A stretch of 64,000 nucleotides of DNA from contig BROE01000022.1 of NCBI GenBank assembly GCA_036571765.1, positions 16,359,389 through 16,423,388 on the forward strand. The letters run 5' to 3'. How positions within the stretch are numbered: position 1 is the first letter of the stretch; every line of letters starts with the position of its first letter. A program made the position numbers and the translations under genes. Below, piece by piece: positions 1 to 12,081 of this stretch. The DNA is from Plecoglossus altivelis. Lineage: Eukaryota > Chordata > Actinopteri > Osmeriformes > Plecoglossidae. The notes beneath the pieces were generated by a model. That model saw only the letters and a list, made by a program, of their open reading frames with translations. It searched no databases and was not told the origin of the DNA.

Positions 1-1065
1 TTGTACTAAAATGACAAGAGTGACGCGGCCACAAACCAATTAGACCACGCCTAGAAACCTATCTAGAGCCAATCACACCCTGAAGAGTCACTAGGGTAGG
101 ACTAGGCAAAAGGGAATCAGGGTAAATCCTTTTGTTTGGGATGACACAATTTCATGATGTCACATCATAACGTCAGCTTATTGGGTGTCCTGCCCCTGGC
201 ATCACAAAAGCCGAAAAATCTGACGAGATAGCATCATTGAATGTTTTTGTTTGTGTATTCTGGTGTGCAAACGAGCTGCATCTTTCAGCACAAGATTGCA
301 TGTTAGCTTGAGCTGGAGAGTGACTTTTGTCATTTTCAGTTCTGTTTTGATTTCCTGTGTTGTCACTAGAGGTCAGCAGATCTGACCAGATGCAAACACT
401 TTCCATGTATCCTCTCCCAAGATAAACAGGGTGAGGCAATGTTTCCATGTATCACCAAATGTAATCTAATACATCAAGTGAAACAAGAGGAAATCTCTGT
501 CTCACTAACCCTCAGCATGACAGTATCATAGAAGTATGACACAGTGGTATATGATGCATGACACACTGTAACACCAAGTGGACTCATGACCAATACTGGC
601 ATTTCATTGACAAGGCACAATGAGTGATAAGCAGAGGAAATTCAGGTAAACGAGGAAAAAACGTCTGATAAATAAATACATGGAAATGATCACAGCAATG
701 AATTGAAGCATATTCTGCGAGTCTTCTCTGTGATCAGTACATGCTGTTTGAAGTACATCAGATCATCAGAGGTACAACGCTGGAACGTGTTATATATTTG
801 TATATTGAAATAAACCTTGTTCTCTATCCGAAGAGTTCAAGTTGCGGCAAGTTACGGCTGATTTAGTTTGTTGAAAAGCTTTCCCAAAATCTGATCTCTC
901 GCAAAAATATTTAGTTTCCATCATGCTTATTATATGCATATTACATGCGTATTAATTAATAAACGATTGAAAAATAAAGAATTCTGAGACTTACCCAAAT
1001 GTCCATGTTGATAACAGAAAGAAAGGCAGTAGGGATAGAGCGACTTCTGAGGAGCTTCTGTATGA

Positions 1066-1280
1066 GGCAGAGACAGCTGGAAGCTCTGGACGTGAGGTAG
1101 ACAGGTGGCAGAGACAGCTGGAAGCTCTGGACGCGAGGTAGACAGGTGGCAGAGACAGCGGGAAGCTCTGGATGTGAGGCAGAGAGGAGGCAGAGACAGC
1201 TGGAAGCTCTGGATGTGAGGCAGAGAGGAGGCAAAGACAGCGGGAAGCTCTGGATGTGAGGCAGAGAGGAGGCAGAGACA
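1066..1280. repeat. 41-bp minisatellite, about 5 copies
   Basis: Units begin GGCAGAGACAGC at 1066, 1107, 1148, 1189, 1230 and 1271, exactly 41 bp apart. Because 41 is not a multiple of 3, the same peptide pieces recur in all frames, so the overlapping open frames are not genes. Confidence 0.9.
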
Positions 1281-3557
1281 GAAACAGAGAAGATCCGTCG
1301 AGTCTTTGGCTCTGTCCCTCAATGAAAAGAGGAGGGAACTCAACACTGGTTTTAAACTTTCCCTGCAGACAAGGAAACTTCTGCTGTTTCTCAATGAAGC
1401 GTACTGTTCCTCACAATGGGAACCCACACACATGCAACATGAGGATAGGATAATAAGGTGAGTTGGTAACCTCAAGATGTTGCAGTAAAAATATCCACCA
1501 TAACACTGCAAGGTCGACCTCCTGCCTCCAACATCTGGTCTTTCAACACAAGAAAAACATCCATACGTTGGATTAACCTTGAGCACATCGGCATGCACAT
1601 ACGCACACTCACGTGCACTCACATAGAGGAAGTAAACAAAACAGTGATCCATCCAGTTTCCTGATGTTCACAGAGGAGGTTAGGCTTGGTGCAAAACAAG
1701 GATCTTACGACGATGCTGAGATTTATTGGAGCACCAATATTTCCTGATGGAATCTTTAATAACAGACCAGATGTCCAGGAACTGCGTTGAATGTTTTCGA
1801 ATTTGAACTGCAACCATTCAGTATAACCAGCTTTGACCTGAGTGTTCCCAGCGGAGAGTAATCTGTAAAGTCAAACATGTTTAGACTATACCTGCACATC
1901 AACATATTGAGCAGTTGTGCTTTGAAAGCATTGGTCAATATGGGAAATTCCCTTGGCCGTGTGGTATGCATTGTGCGATGAGTTTTTTGTGTGTTCACGT
2001 TCCTGTGTATGGAGTTGCATGCACATGCCTCAGATGACTAAACTAGGAAGTTTTGTGTCATCTGTCCATCCATTCCCATAATCCTCTGTAAGTGAGCGAT
2101 GAGTCTGGAATGCTTTGGTTTCACTCATTAACTATGTCATTGTTTACATAACCAGGGTTGTGTCCATGTCCATTGTTGTACCGGCAACAACACACTTGAC
2201 ATCTAGGTCTTTTACCAAGCCTATCTTTAGACCCGTCTCTTGGCAAGTTACTTGAAGTCACTGTTTGGGCACATTTGAAAACAGCTGAGCTGAAATTATG
2301 TTCGCTCATTTATGGGTGGCAGGGAGTTAAGCCTATGTGGAAAAACAAGAAAGGTAAAAAAAAAAAAAAAACTTCTTCAGTTGTGAAAAACCCAACATTG
2401 GACTATTGATGTGGAAGATCTTCAACAAGTACTGTAAAGTCGGACCAGAAGGGTCCGTGTCGACGATTGATGACAATGGAAGATCTGTTGGTTTCAACTT
2501 CTGGCGGATCTGTGTGGGCCGTGCCCAGCACAAAATCCTTGGAAAACAAAAAGCCATCTTCTCAAAAAAAATCTACAAATGTATTCTAGAGCTGTTGTTA
2601 TTGCCGTTGTTATGTAAACTGGCCCAACATTGATCCTAGCAACCATACACTGTGTTAGCAATACGATGATCTCTCTTCCTCCGGCTTGCATGCCAAGCCT
2701 CTAACGATAAACACACCACTGAGATGAGGGTCAAACCTTTCCTGGAGAGAACAAAGAACCACATGTCTGCATCTCCGAGCAGAACATGAATTCCCGGATC
2801 CAGACCCCCACCCAGAAGATTATGCAGGTAAACACTGGCTTCAGGATGCACAATTCTATGGTTTCTCTCCACATTGCGGCAACATTAACCTTTAGTGTGT
2901 ATCTTGGTGTCCCACCTTCTCTAGCCTGCTGTCCATGACAAGTCCACTACATGCCGGTTAGGACATTCAGAAGACTGTGACCACATCTCCTCGGACGTGA
3001 GGAGACCCTGGAGTTGGCGATTCAAACCGGAAAGTGTTACAAACATGTTTACGAAGGAATGGGAAAACCGCAAAACTCGGAACGTAAAACAGACTGCAAA
3101 ACATTGATGAATGATGTAAAATCCCCCTGGGTGGCCATCTTCACCAGCAAGTGAGTCACCAAACGGCAGACTCAGCTGATTTCCAATCAGAAGGACAGTC
3201 ATCAGTTTTGCCGTTAACAATGTGAATTCATCACTGACGCTTTAAGGAACTCTGATGCTCGTCCATAAAGTAGATGAAGAATGCAACATTTGCATGCAGA
3301 TTTTTGACTGTGTGGCGATTTTGTGTCCTCAGGTGAATCCATGCCGTCACAGAGCTGATATGGAGCTGCGTGGGCCGTGTGGAAGGCAATGGAAGATCAA
3401 TGACTTCATACCACCCTCCATGCATCTGATCCTCTCTCTATCCACCTGTGCCATCCTCCTCTCTCTGGTTGCAGAAGAGCGATGACTGAGAACCCTTCGA
3501 AAAGAAAGAGTGTTGCAAGAGAAAAGACAAAGCCAAGATGTTTAAATTACTTTAGAG

Positions 3558-3563
3558 TTTATT
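3558..3563 (-). promoter_or_regulatory. Candidate distal poly(A) signal AATAAA
   Basis: Reads TTGAATAAACTC on the minus strand, about 2.9 kb from the stop, which would fit a roughly 3-kb 3'UTR like that of mammals. Confidence 0.3.
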
Positions 3564-3594
3564 CAAAGAAAAAAGACCTTCAGGAAAATGCAGG

Positions 3595-3665
3595 ACCTCC
3601 TGTCATACACATAGCAACTTCCTGTCATACACATAGCGACTTCCTGTCATACACATAAGGACTTC
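3595..3665. repeat. 23-bp tandem repeat, 3 copies
   Basis: CTTCCTGTCATACACATAG recurs three times with spacer changes (GCAA, GCGA, AGGA). It lies just beyond the candidate distal poly(A) signal. Confidence 0.8.
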
Positions 3666-5529
3666 TTGTCACGCATGGAGAGGACTTGGGCCAGGGTAGC
3701 AGAAACATTGGAGAGATAACACCTGCAATTAACGTTGTAGGTAACAACTTCACAATGCTGCCACAACACTGTGGCACCAGTCTGACGTCATCAGAATTGT
3801 GTATGCTTATCCCTTGTGAGTTTGTTATTTGAATAAAACTAGGATGTTTTATACAAGGCGAACGGAAACAAAATACGGGAAAAAGAAATGGACAAAAAGA
3901 AGCTTTTTGAGTAAAACATAAATATCATGATGCACATTAGTGTATCAAAACATTGCCTCTGTAAACATAACATCCACCTAGGGTGATCATTAGATTAAAA
4001 CCACTGCAGCCACGTAATTACATGTAAGTCATCTTACAGAAACAACTGAAAACTATTGTTAAGATTCTCAACTAAGTCTAAAACTTAAGAATACACAAAG
4101 CTTTAAGTGAGATCTTAAAAACGTATTTTGATGTAGTGGTTTCTAATCATGTTTACACTTTAAATAATGTTGCCATCTTGTCACATCTTCAACTTTCTGT
4201 CAACAAGCGACTACTTTTTCGACGGTTTTGTCAGTTAATAACAATATCAATAGCCACAATTTGTGAATAAAGTTATATATTCCACGACTAAAGGTCTTGA
4301 TGCAATGACAATGACAGAGTGGATTATCTCTGGAGACTAGCACAACAAGCTCAGACGGAACAGCATAGGGTCCATCACTCTGACTGCTTAGCCATTGATA
4401 ACAAAAACAAAAAGTTGACAAAACAGATAACATACTCTATACACTGACTCCTAGTATGTTTCTAGAAATACCCATTTTTGGTCAGCGAAGGTCCACCACA
4501 GGGCTCAGATAATGGTTCATCACTTACCAGCCCCTCCCCCTGAGAGGGACAATGGTATGACCCATCACCGTGGAAACACAGTCACAGTGGTTCCTGGGTA
4601 ATGTAGGAAAAACTCCATGTCAGAAAACGAGTCGGTTGGCGTAGACCGGGTCAGGAACGCGGAGGGGTGCTGGGACAGTTTTGTTTAATAGTCTTCACAT
4701 ATACAGACTACCACACGGTGAACAAAACAGCTCCTGTCTGTAAAAGTGGCTTTCCATCTCTCTACGGCGGAGCACTGTGACGACGCCACAGGTCCAGCAG
4801 TCCTCAGCGAACCCAGCATATAGCGTTTAGATTGTTCGAACCTTCCGTTCGTGGGCTGCTCTGCAGAAGGAGCAGACCAAGCTCACATACTGGTTATTCA
4901 ACCTTAACCTTGTGTTAAAACTCGAAGTGGGTCTAAGGTTCCTGCGAAGAGCTTGTTGGACTGCTGTGAGAAGACCTCACAGTACAGCAGGCTCAGAAAC
5001 GCCTCCAAGCTGCTTCACAAGGTCAGAATCTTGGCTAAACAACATCAAAGGAAGCAGAATTTTTTCTCTCTCCAAATACTTGAAATTGAACATCAAAATA
5101 GATCACCTCTGACAAGGAACCAAGTAACAAAAATGCCTCATGCCTTAGACCACCAAACAATTTATGCCATTCTACATTCCTGACACTTAGTGCGTTGCAT
5201 TCGTTTAAACGTACGATGAAAAGAAATGTCGAAACCTCCGAAAACAAACAAACATAGCCTATCTGTTAAACTACTGAATGTTACTGACCACTTTCCTGCT
5301 ACAGACAACGACGTTCACATCTTCAACTCTCCTGCCTGTAGGTCTATGTACATATACATACACACACCATCCCCTTCCTGTCTTCTCTCACACGTTGACT
5401 TATATCCATCTATTCACAGCTGTGTTAGCGCCTCAGACCACACCACCGTCGATGGGTCTGGCTTGGCTCTGTGGTGTCATGTCTGACAAGTAGACTGACA
5501 AACATGACCACTGTCACTACCAATGAGAT

Positions 5530-6456
5530 TGAATGAACTTTTATTATACATAGACACCATTGTTTGGATGACACCCAACTCACCCTTTCTCCTCAAAAAC
5601 GTCTGTTTGAGAGGGTTGGGCGTAAAAGCAAGCAAACTGTGACTACTTTATGTGTATGCGTAAATTTTTCAAAACAAGGTAAAATACATGTTTAACTCCA
5701 CATAGTTACACTTATCATAGGGAATAATAATTCAAAAAATACTATTCTGAAGTCCATCTGGTTAAAAAGCTGTCCTCTTGATCCCATTTATCCTAATCTC
5801 ATAAACGCACACTTCCGTTGGGTCCCCTCATATACAACCAAACTTACGGTAACGCTACCTAGACTCTGCTTACCTGCAGTCGCCATGACGACGCCAAGCC
5901 TAGCCATTGCTACCTTTGCTTTCTAAGCCTCCTTCCTGACTGACAGCCTCAAACTCAGCCTGCCGGCAGCAGCGATTGGACCAAACAGAATAAAACATTT
6001 ACATACTGTAGCATTAACACTGTAGGCCCCGCCCCGTGTCCCTCCCCGGAAGGTGAAGTGGGCATGGCAGGGGGCGGGCCTCCTGAAAGATGCAGAGATA
6101 CAGAGAGCGGTAGCGGGGAGAAGAGTTGCAGCCCCGACACAGGGGTCAGGGGCAAAGGACAACGCAAGGGGTCACGATGCAGTCACCATGGCAATGACCC
6201 CACAGAACCTGTCGTGCCCACGAGCCCATAAGCACCAAAACATCATACTAATAACGTGGGGCAGACCACACCCCTTTTTTCACATTTCTCTCTCTCGCTC
6301 TCTCTCTTCATCAGATTTTTTTGTACATTTCTCATATCCGGTTTCAAGCCTGCAGGAGGCTGGTTGGGTGAAGTCAGGGGTGGTTGGCTGTTGTCCGTTG
6401 ACTGCAAGTTAAAAAGGCGGTGTGGGTGGTTCCAGTGTGGTGAGGGGGTGGAGCCT
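5530..6456 (-). other. map4k4: Probable map4k4 3'UTR (shortest form)
   Basis: This non-coding stretch follows the TAG. The first canonical AATAAA on the minus strand lies at 5545-5540, about 0.9 kb downstream of the stop. A GA tract occurs near 6290. The end point is an inference from the poly(A) signal only; a longer UTR is possible. Confidence 0.45.
5540..5545 (-). promoter_or_regulatory. Candidate poly(A) signal AATAAA (proximal)
   Basis: Read on the minus strand as ATAATAAAAG; it is the nearest canonical hexamer after the stop codon. No transcript end can be seen. Confidence 0.4.
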
Positions 6457-6540
6457 CTACCAGCTCAGCAGGTTGGTGCGCCCCAGGGTCATAAAGTACA
6501 CCTGGCTTGATCCCCCAGACCGCACAGAGGCAAAGAACAC
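6457..6540 (-). CDS. map4k4: map4k4 exon 32 (residues 1493-1519 and stop)
   Basis: Encodes [20 protein letters not shown] then RTNLLSW and TAG. The LGRT-LLSW tail separates MAP4K4 from MINK1 and TNIK, whose tails read LNRN. Acceptor TTCAG. Confidence 0.97.
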   Translation of the reverse strand: MFFASVRSGGSSQVYFMTLGRTNLLSW

Positions 6541-9500
6541 CTGAAGGGAGGCAACACATACATAAACATAAACACACCCACCAACACAAACGCACACACA
6601 CCAATGCAAACATACACACACAAGTGCAAACACATAGAAACACATACTTAATAAACAGAAGCAGCATAGATTTAGCACAATTGCAAAAAAGGCCATTACA
6701 TTTACAAAATACATTTCTAAATAGAAAAAAAGGAAATTGAGTATTTTAGTGGGAATAGACTGACTGTGACCACCAGTAAATCAGGAAGTGGCAGATGTGT
6801 CACTACGTTTTAGACAGAGGGAAAGCCCTTCAACACGAGACCATCAACTTTCCACGAAGAACCTCAACGAGCATGGACATGCAGGAGGGGGTTCATCACT
6901 ACTTTGGGCCGATTTGCTTCCTGTCTAAAACCGCGTCTCAGTGTGTGAGTGTGTGCTGTGTTTGAAGCAGTCTCACCTTGTCGTTCCTCTCACACAGGAA
7001 CTTGAGTCTCTGGGCCCTCTTATGCATGAACACTCCGTCCAGGTGACCCGTCTCCACGGAGCGGATCTCTATGGCCTTCTCCCCCCAGCCCATGATCTGG
7101 TTAGAGCGAATGTAGGCTGGAGACAGAAAGAGAGAGAGCAAGAGAGAGAGAGCAGAAGTTGGTAGGAGGGGAGCAAGAGAGAAGTAGGAGATTAAGTCAA
7201 GCACAAAGCGCATGTGTTTGTATAATTGTGTGTGTGAGTGTGGTGGGGTATGTGGGTGTGCTCTACATGGCTGTTTGCATGTGTGTGTTGGAGAGCATGT
7301 TTATGTGTGTGTATGTAGGCGTGTGTAACCGTGCAGAAACGGTACCGTGCACGGTACAGAAACCGTGTGTGCTTCTGTGTGTGTAGGACTGTCTTTGTGC
7401 TTCTGTGCCTGAGTAGAAGTGTGTGTGTGCTTCTGTGTGTGTAGGAGTGTCTGTGTGCTTCTGTGCCTGTGTAGAAGTGTGTGTGTGTGCTTCTGTGTGT
7501 GTGTGGAGTGTCTGAGTGCGTGCGCGTGCGTGGGTCAGCCTTACCCACGGAGGTGGGCATCTCGCCCCACTGCAGCACCACGTCCTTGGTGATGCGCCCG
7601 TACGTGTTGACGTAGACGCCCTCGTCCTCGTAGCACACCAGCAGCTCGATGCCGTCCGTGTTGGGCAGGATGATGATGGCGTGGGACTGGATGCTGTTCT
7701 GGATCTGGAGGGGACAGCTGGGTCAGTTGGGCCCAACTGGAGCTGACAGCAAGGGATATAGTACCTGCAGGATGCTACTGCATGTGTAGAATATAGCTTG
7801 GAAGGATAGGGTAGAACTGTAGGGTGACAGTGTAACATACGTGTGTGGGCAGGTAGACCATTGTAACATAGGTGTGTGAGCAGGTAGACCAGTGTAACAT
7901 ACGTGTGTGGGAAGGTAGATGTCATAGACAGCTCCAGAGTCTACGTCCACAGCGTGGAAGCCCGAGACCGAGCCATAGATGACCTTCAACCTCTGACCCT
8001 CCTCCACCGTCAAGTCCACCAGCAGGGGCTTGTGCACCAGGTCACCGAACGACTGCAGGGGGCAAAGGTTGGAGGGGATTTAAAATCCACCATTACACCT
8101 TTTTACATCTTTTTCTTACCTGGGCGAAGGGACAACTTCACTACATCCTTAGTGTATCCTACACCCTACTATGTACTTACTATGTGCACTTACTACATGC
8201 AGTATTTGTAGGTCACTTTTGATAAAAACCTCAATTCACTGCTATGTGAATAATACGTCAAATGTAATGGTTCCAAGTCCTAATGTAATAGTTGAATAGG
8301 GTCCTTGAGGAAGGTACAGTATTAGCGAATTGACTCTTTGTACAAGTTTCAGTCAGGCAACTTAGGACTGGAGCACAGCAGAGCTAGCACCTCTACCTAC
8401 TGAACTCATGAAGGAACAAGTCACGTAGCATTACTGTGTAACACTAAGTCATACACCATGTGGGGACTCACCTTGAAGGCCATGAACTTGTGGTATGGTT
8501 TAGGAGCCCAGGCATAGACTTCCACAGAGTTCTTCAGAGCCAGGACCAAGAACTTAATCCTTTCATATTTAACTGGGAAACACAATAAAGGACTTGTGAG
8601 GAGAGTGTCAACGTACAATATCCTATCAGACACACCTTTGATAAAAGGAACACGTTCCTCTTTACAATGATCTATGCCCCCAGTGTCACGTTGATCACAA
8701 TAGAATTTAAAACGCTGTATCTCCTACGGCAGGAAGTAGAAGTAGAGTTTTAACTCAGGTGTGGAACATTCATACCAGATTTTCAAGGCCTGAAATTGTT
8801 CTTTAAGAACGCAACTTTAAGTAGATTCCAGAAAAGTTTGAGTGTGTTGAGGACTATACCCAATTCACCACCATCTACAAGTTAAGCATTGGGACAGGAA
8901 GTGGATTTCCTGTCAGACAGTTCTGACTGGTTGGGGGGATTCCAACAGGAAGTGAGGGACTTAAACCTGAGGCATTCCAGTAACTTAGGTGACCGAGCGT
9001 GAGAGACTGAACTTCAGGATGTTGCTGAAGTTTTCATTACCAAACGTAGGACATTTCAGTTGCTCCTACACCGTTTTATTTGGAGCTTGACTTCCACAAC
9101 ATGATTTTAAGTGTTTGTCATTTTATTTGGTCACATATTTCCTGTGACAACATGTTCTGGATATTTTATTTCCTTCCGAACCCTATGGCCAGTACTCTTC
9201 CATCAAACCTGAGAGTCATGTCCTCTACGGAGAGAGAGGAACCTACCAACTTTGTAGTGCACACACCCCTCCAGGTCCCCCACAGTGGTCCATCCCTGCT
9301 TCTTTTCCACCTCTGGGTCATTGTGGAGGATCTTGTTCCTCAGCCAGGACAGGTAGTACACACGCAGCTTGTTCTTCTTGCCTGAAGGAAGGTTAGCAAG
9401 ATAAACATGTTGTGGCGCTGTCCAAGAGCAGCCCTGGAGCATGTCTCACTTACTATAGCATTGCAACAGGATGAAGTTTGGTTTGTCAATTGCGGAGGGT

Positions 9501-12049
9501 CACCACAGAGAGACCATGACTGTGTAAATACATTGTGCTACGTTACAAAACTGTCATTACGTTGTTTATCCCTAACAAGCAGTTCTGGAGTTTCTTAACA
9601 TATTGCGCTGGACCACAGTTGCGCTAGACTATGTCAAAAATCGTTAACCTCAGTTAAAACAGAATAATACCAAGAAAAGAAGACATTTTGAAATTCTACA
9701 AATTCTACGAAGAGACATGACGTTCGCCAAGGCAAACGTCTCTTCATCTTCGGACGAATACACAGAACTTTGAGCTTTTTACAACTAGTTGCAACATAGT
9801 GGAAGTTTAGTCGTCTGAATATAGGTCATAATATTAGACAGAGATCCTGTCTATTTTGACATTTGATCACATTGCATATCTCTAGATGATTAATATCTGG
9901 ACTTGAAGTTAGAAAAGTGCAGAAAAGAAAGTCTGTAAAAAGACAGTTTGTCAAAAGTATAAACTATTGCATTCAGATATTCTTTGTCTTGGACTGAGCA
10001 CTCTTGCAGAGAGATGAATTCAAGCGATTCTCGAATTTGCAAGACAGTTATTTACGTCTAGTGTCAGAGACTGACTACCCCTCGTAGGAGGAAGCTTACA
10101 GGTTGCCAGACAAGGAACTCAAATAAACAGTCAATTCCAAGATTTCAAACAGAGGTATCAGAGATTGCCCATTCCCTACATGTTTCAAACTTCCAAAATG
10201 TTATAGATCTTGTTGTGGTTATTTCATGCTTATGTTCGTAATTTGTAAATGATGAGTCTGTATTTTTAATATTTTTATAGTGGGTTAATTACTATTGATG
10301 TTGTAACAGTCAGTTTTTTAATTGACAAATATCTTTAAAAACCTGTAATAATCTTCAAAACAAAACAATTTTGTATTTTTATTTATATATATTTTACATA
10401 TACTTATTGTCACATTTCACCACTTTTTAATATCGAGGGGTTAAATTTAGTTTGACCGTGGGCGGAGCCTCTGGCAGATCAAAGGAGTATTCTGCTGTTC
10501 TCTGGTTTCACAGTTTCAGACACATTAGATCACGTTCATTGATGCTAAACTACGTCTGTCTCACTGTGCTTTCATCATGGAAAGCTTTGCAGTGTGTAAC
10601 CAGGCATGTTTAAGACACATGTGACGTTCCTCGCCTCCGAACGAAGGCTTGCCCAACTTCCTCTGTGTTCAAATGCAGGGTTGTGAAATGAGTGACAAAA
10701 CTCAGTGATGCTAGCCGTGGTGGGAGGAGGGGGAGGGGGGGTGGGTATGGGGGTCAAAGTGCCGGGAGGGAAGGCAGGAAGGTGTTAGGGATGTGAGGAT
10801 GTGAGCATGGGTGTGTACGTGCAAGCATGCATGAGCAAGGGTGTGTTTATGTGTTTCCCCATAGGCCTGTGTGTCTCCACGCATGTGTGTGTGAGCGGCA
10901 GATGTGGGTGTTTGTGTGTGGACAGGTGCGTGTACGTTCCTGCAGGCGTGTGTACTGACAGACGTATATGTGTTCCAGCAGATGTGTGTATAGCAGTGTG
11001 TGTGTGTGCACAGGGTTTGTGTGTGTGTACAGGTGTCCCTGCAGGTTTTTGTGTGTGTGTGTATGTGGGGGGGGGGAGTCCCAGCATGTGAGTGTACAGG
11101 TATATAGTTGTGTTTCCCTGCCGCTGTGTGTGTATCCCTGCAGGTGTGTGTAGGTCCCTGCAGGCGTGTGTGTGCACAGGTGTGTGCATACCTGAGATGG
11201 TGACCAGGACGTTCAGACCCTCTAGGACGTCCATCTGCTGGAAGCGTCGTCGACTGATCAGAGGGTAGACCTTCCCCTGCCCACTACGGTCCAGCAACAT
11301 CAGACCACTCTCTGTCCCCACCAGCAGGTTCACTCCTGGAGGACACATGGTTACGGTCACCCTGCGGTCATGCCAACGTTAAAACCAGAGCTTGACGAGA
11401 CCATGCGGACAATGGATGCCTGCAACAGCCTCTCAAACGCGGTTGTTTTCTATTCACGACAGTATTGTCTTCATATGTTAATTTCTCTCTACCTCTCTTT
11501 AAAAATGTCTGTCTCTATTGTTGAGTTCTGTACTGCGCCAGATAATTACATTCCCTCACTGCCCCACAATGGCCACAAGTGGCATTACAGGATGATACAT
11601 GACAACTACAGCGTAGGGGCAGACATTAAGGAGCTTCTGTAATTGTTAAAGGAGGAAACAACTATAAAAAGTCGTTAACAAGCTACACCTAAACAACATT
11701 CCAAACATGACTGGATTGAATGAGATGATTCATGAAATGTTTGATTGTATTTTTACGTAGCAACTGTAAACTGTAGCCGTCAACCTCGCTCACCCCAGAG
11801 AGCGGCGCAGAGGATCTCAGAGTTGAACCTCTTCTTGTACTTGCGGATCTCGGGCGTGTCGCTCTGAGGGCGCGTGTTGACCGGGTTCACGTTGACCACG
11901 GAGCCCTTGCGGGAGGCGTCCGCCCTCAGAGCCTCCGCCAGCCGAGGGTCGTTCGCGTAGCCTGTGGGGGGTAGGGCAAAGGTCACAGGTGAGGGTTGAC
12001 CTCAGGAAGCCAACTTGTTTGACTGACTTTTAAAAGATTTTTGCTTTCT

Positions 12050-12081
<32 letters not shown>

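Larger units (their letters stand above)
1..5529. other. 3' flank of map4k4; no gene recognised
   Basis: The open frames here are short or arise from repeats. The stretch holds a 41-bp minisatellite (1066-1280), a 23-bp triplet repeat (3595-3665), a poly-A run near 2356 and otherwise unique AT-rich DNA. Part may be distal 3'UTR. Confidence 0.5.

Noticed and set aside
173..448. 91-codon minus-strand frame near the left edge as a downstream gene
   Set aside because: No family resemblance, no splice or poly(A) context, and a composition like the flanking non-coding DNA.
930..1652. 240-codon minus-strand open frame rich in ELPAVSATCLP repeats
   Set aside because: Produced by the 41-bp minisatellite; the same peptides recur in other frames.
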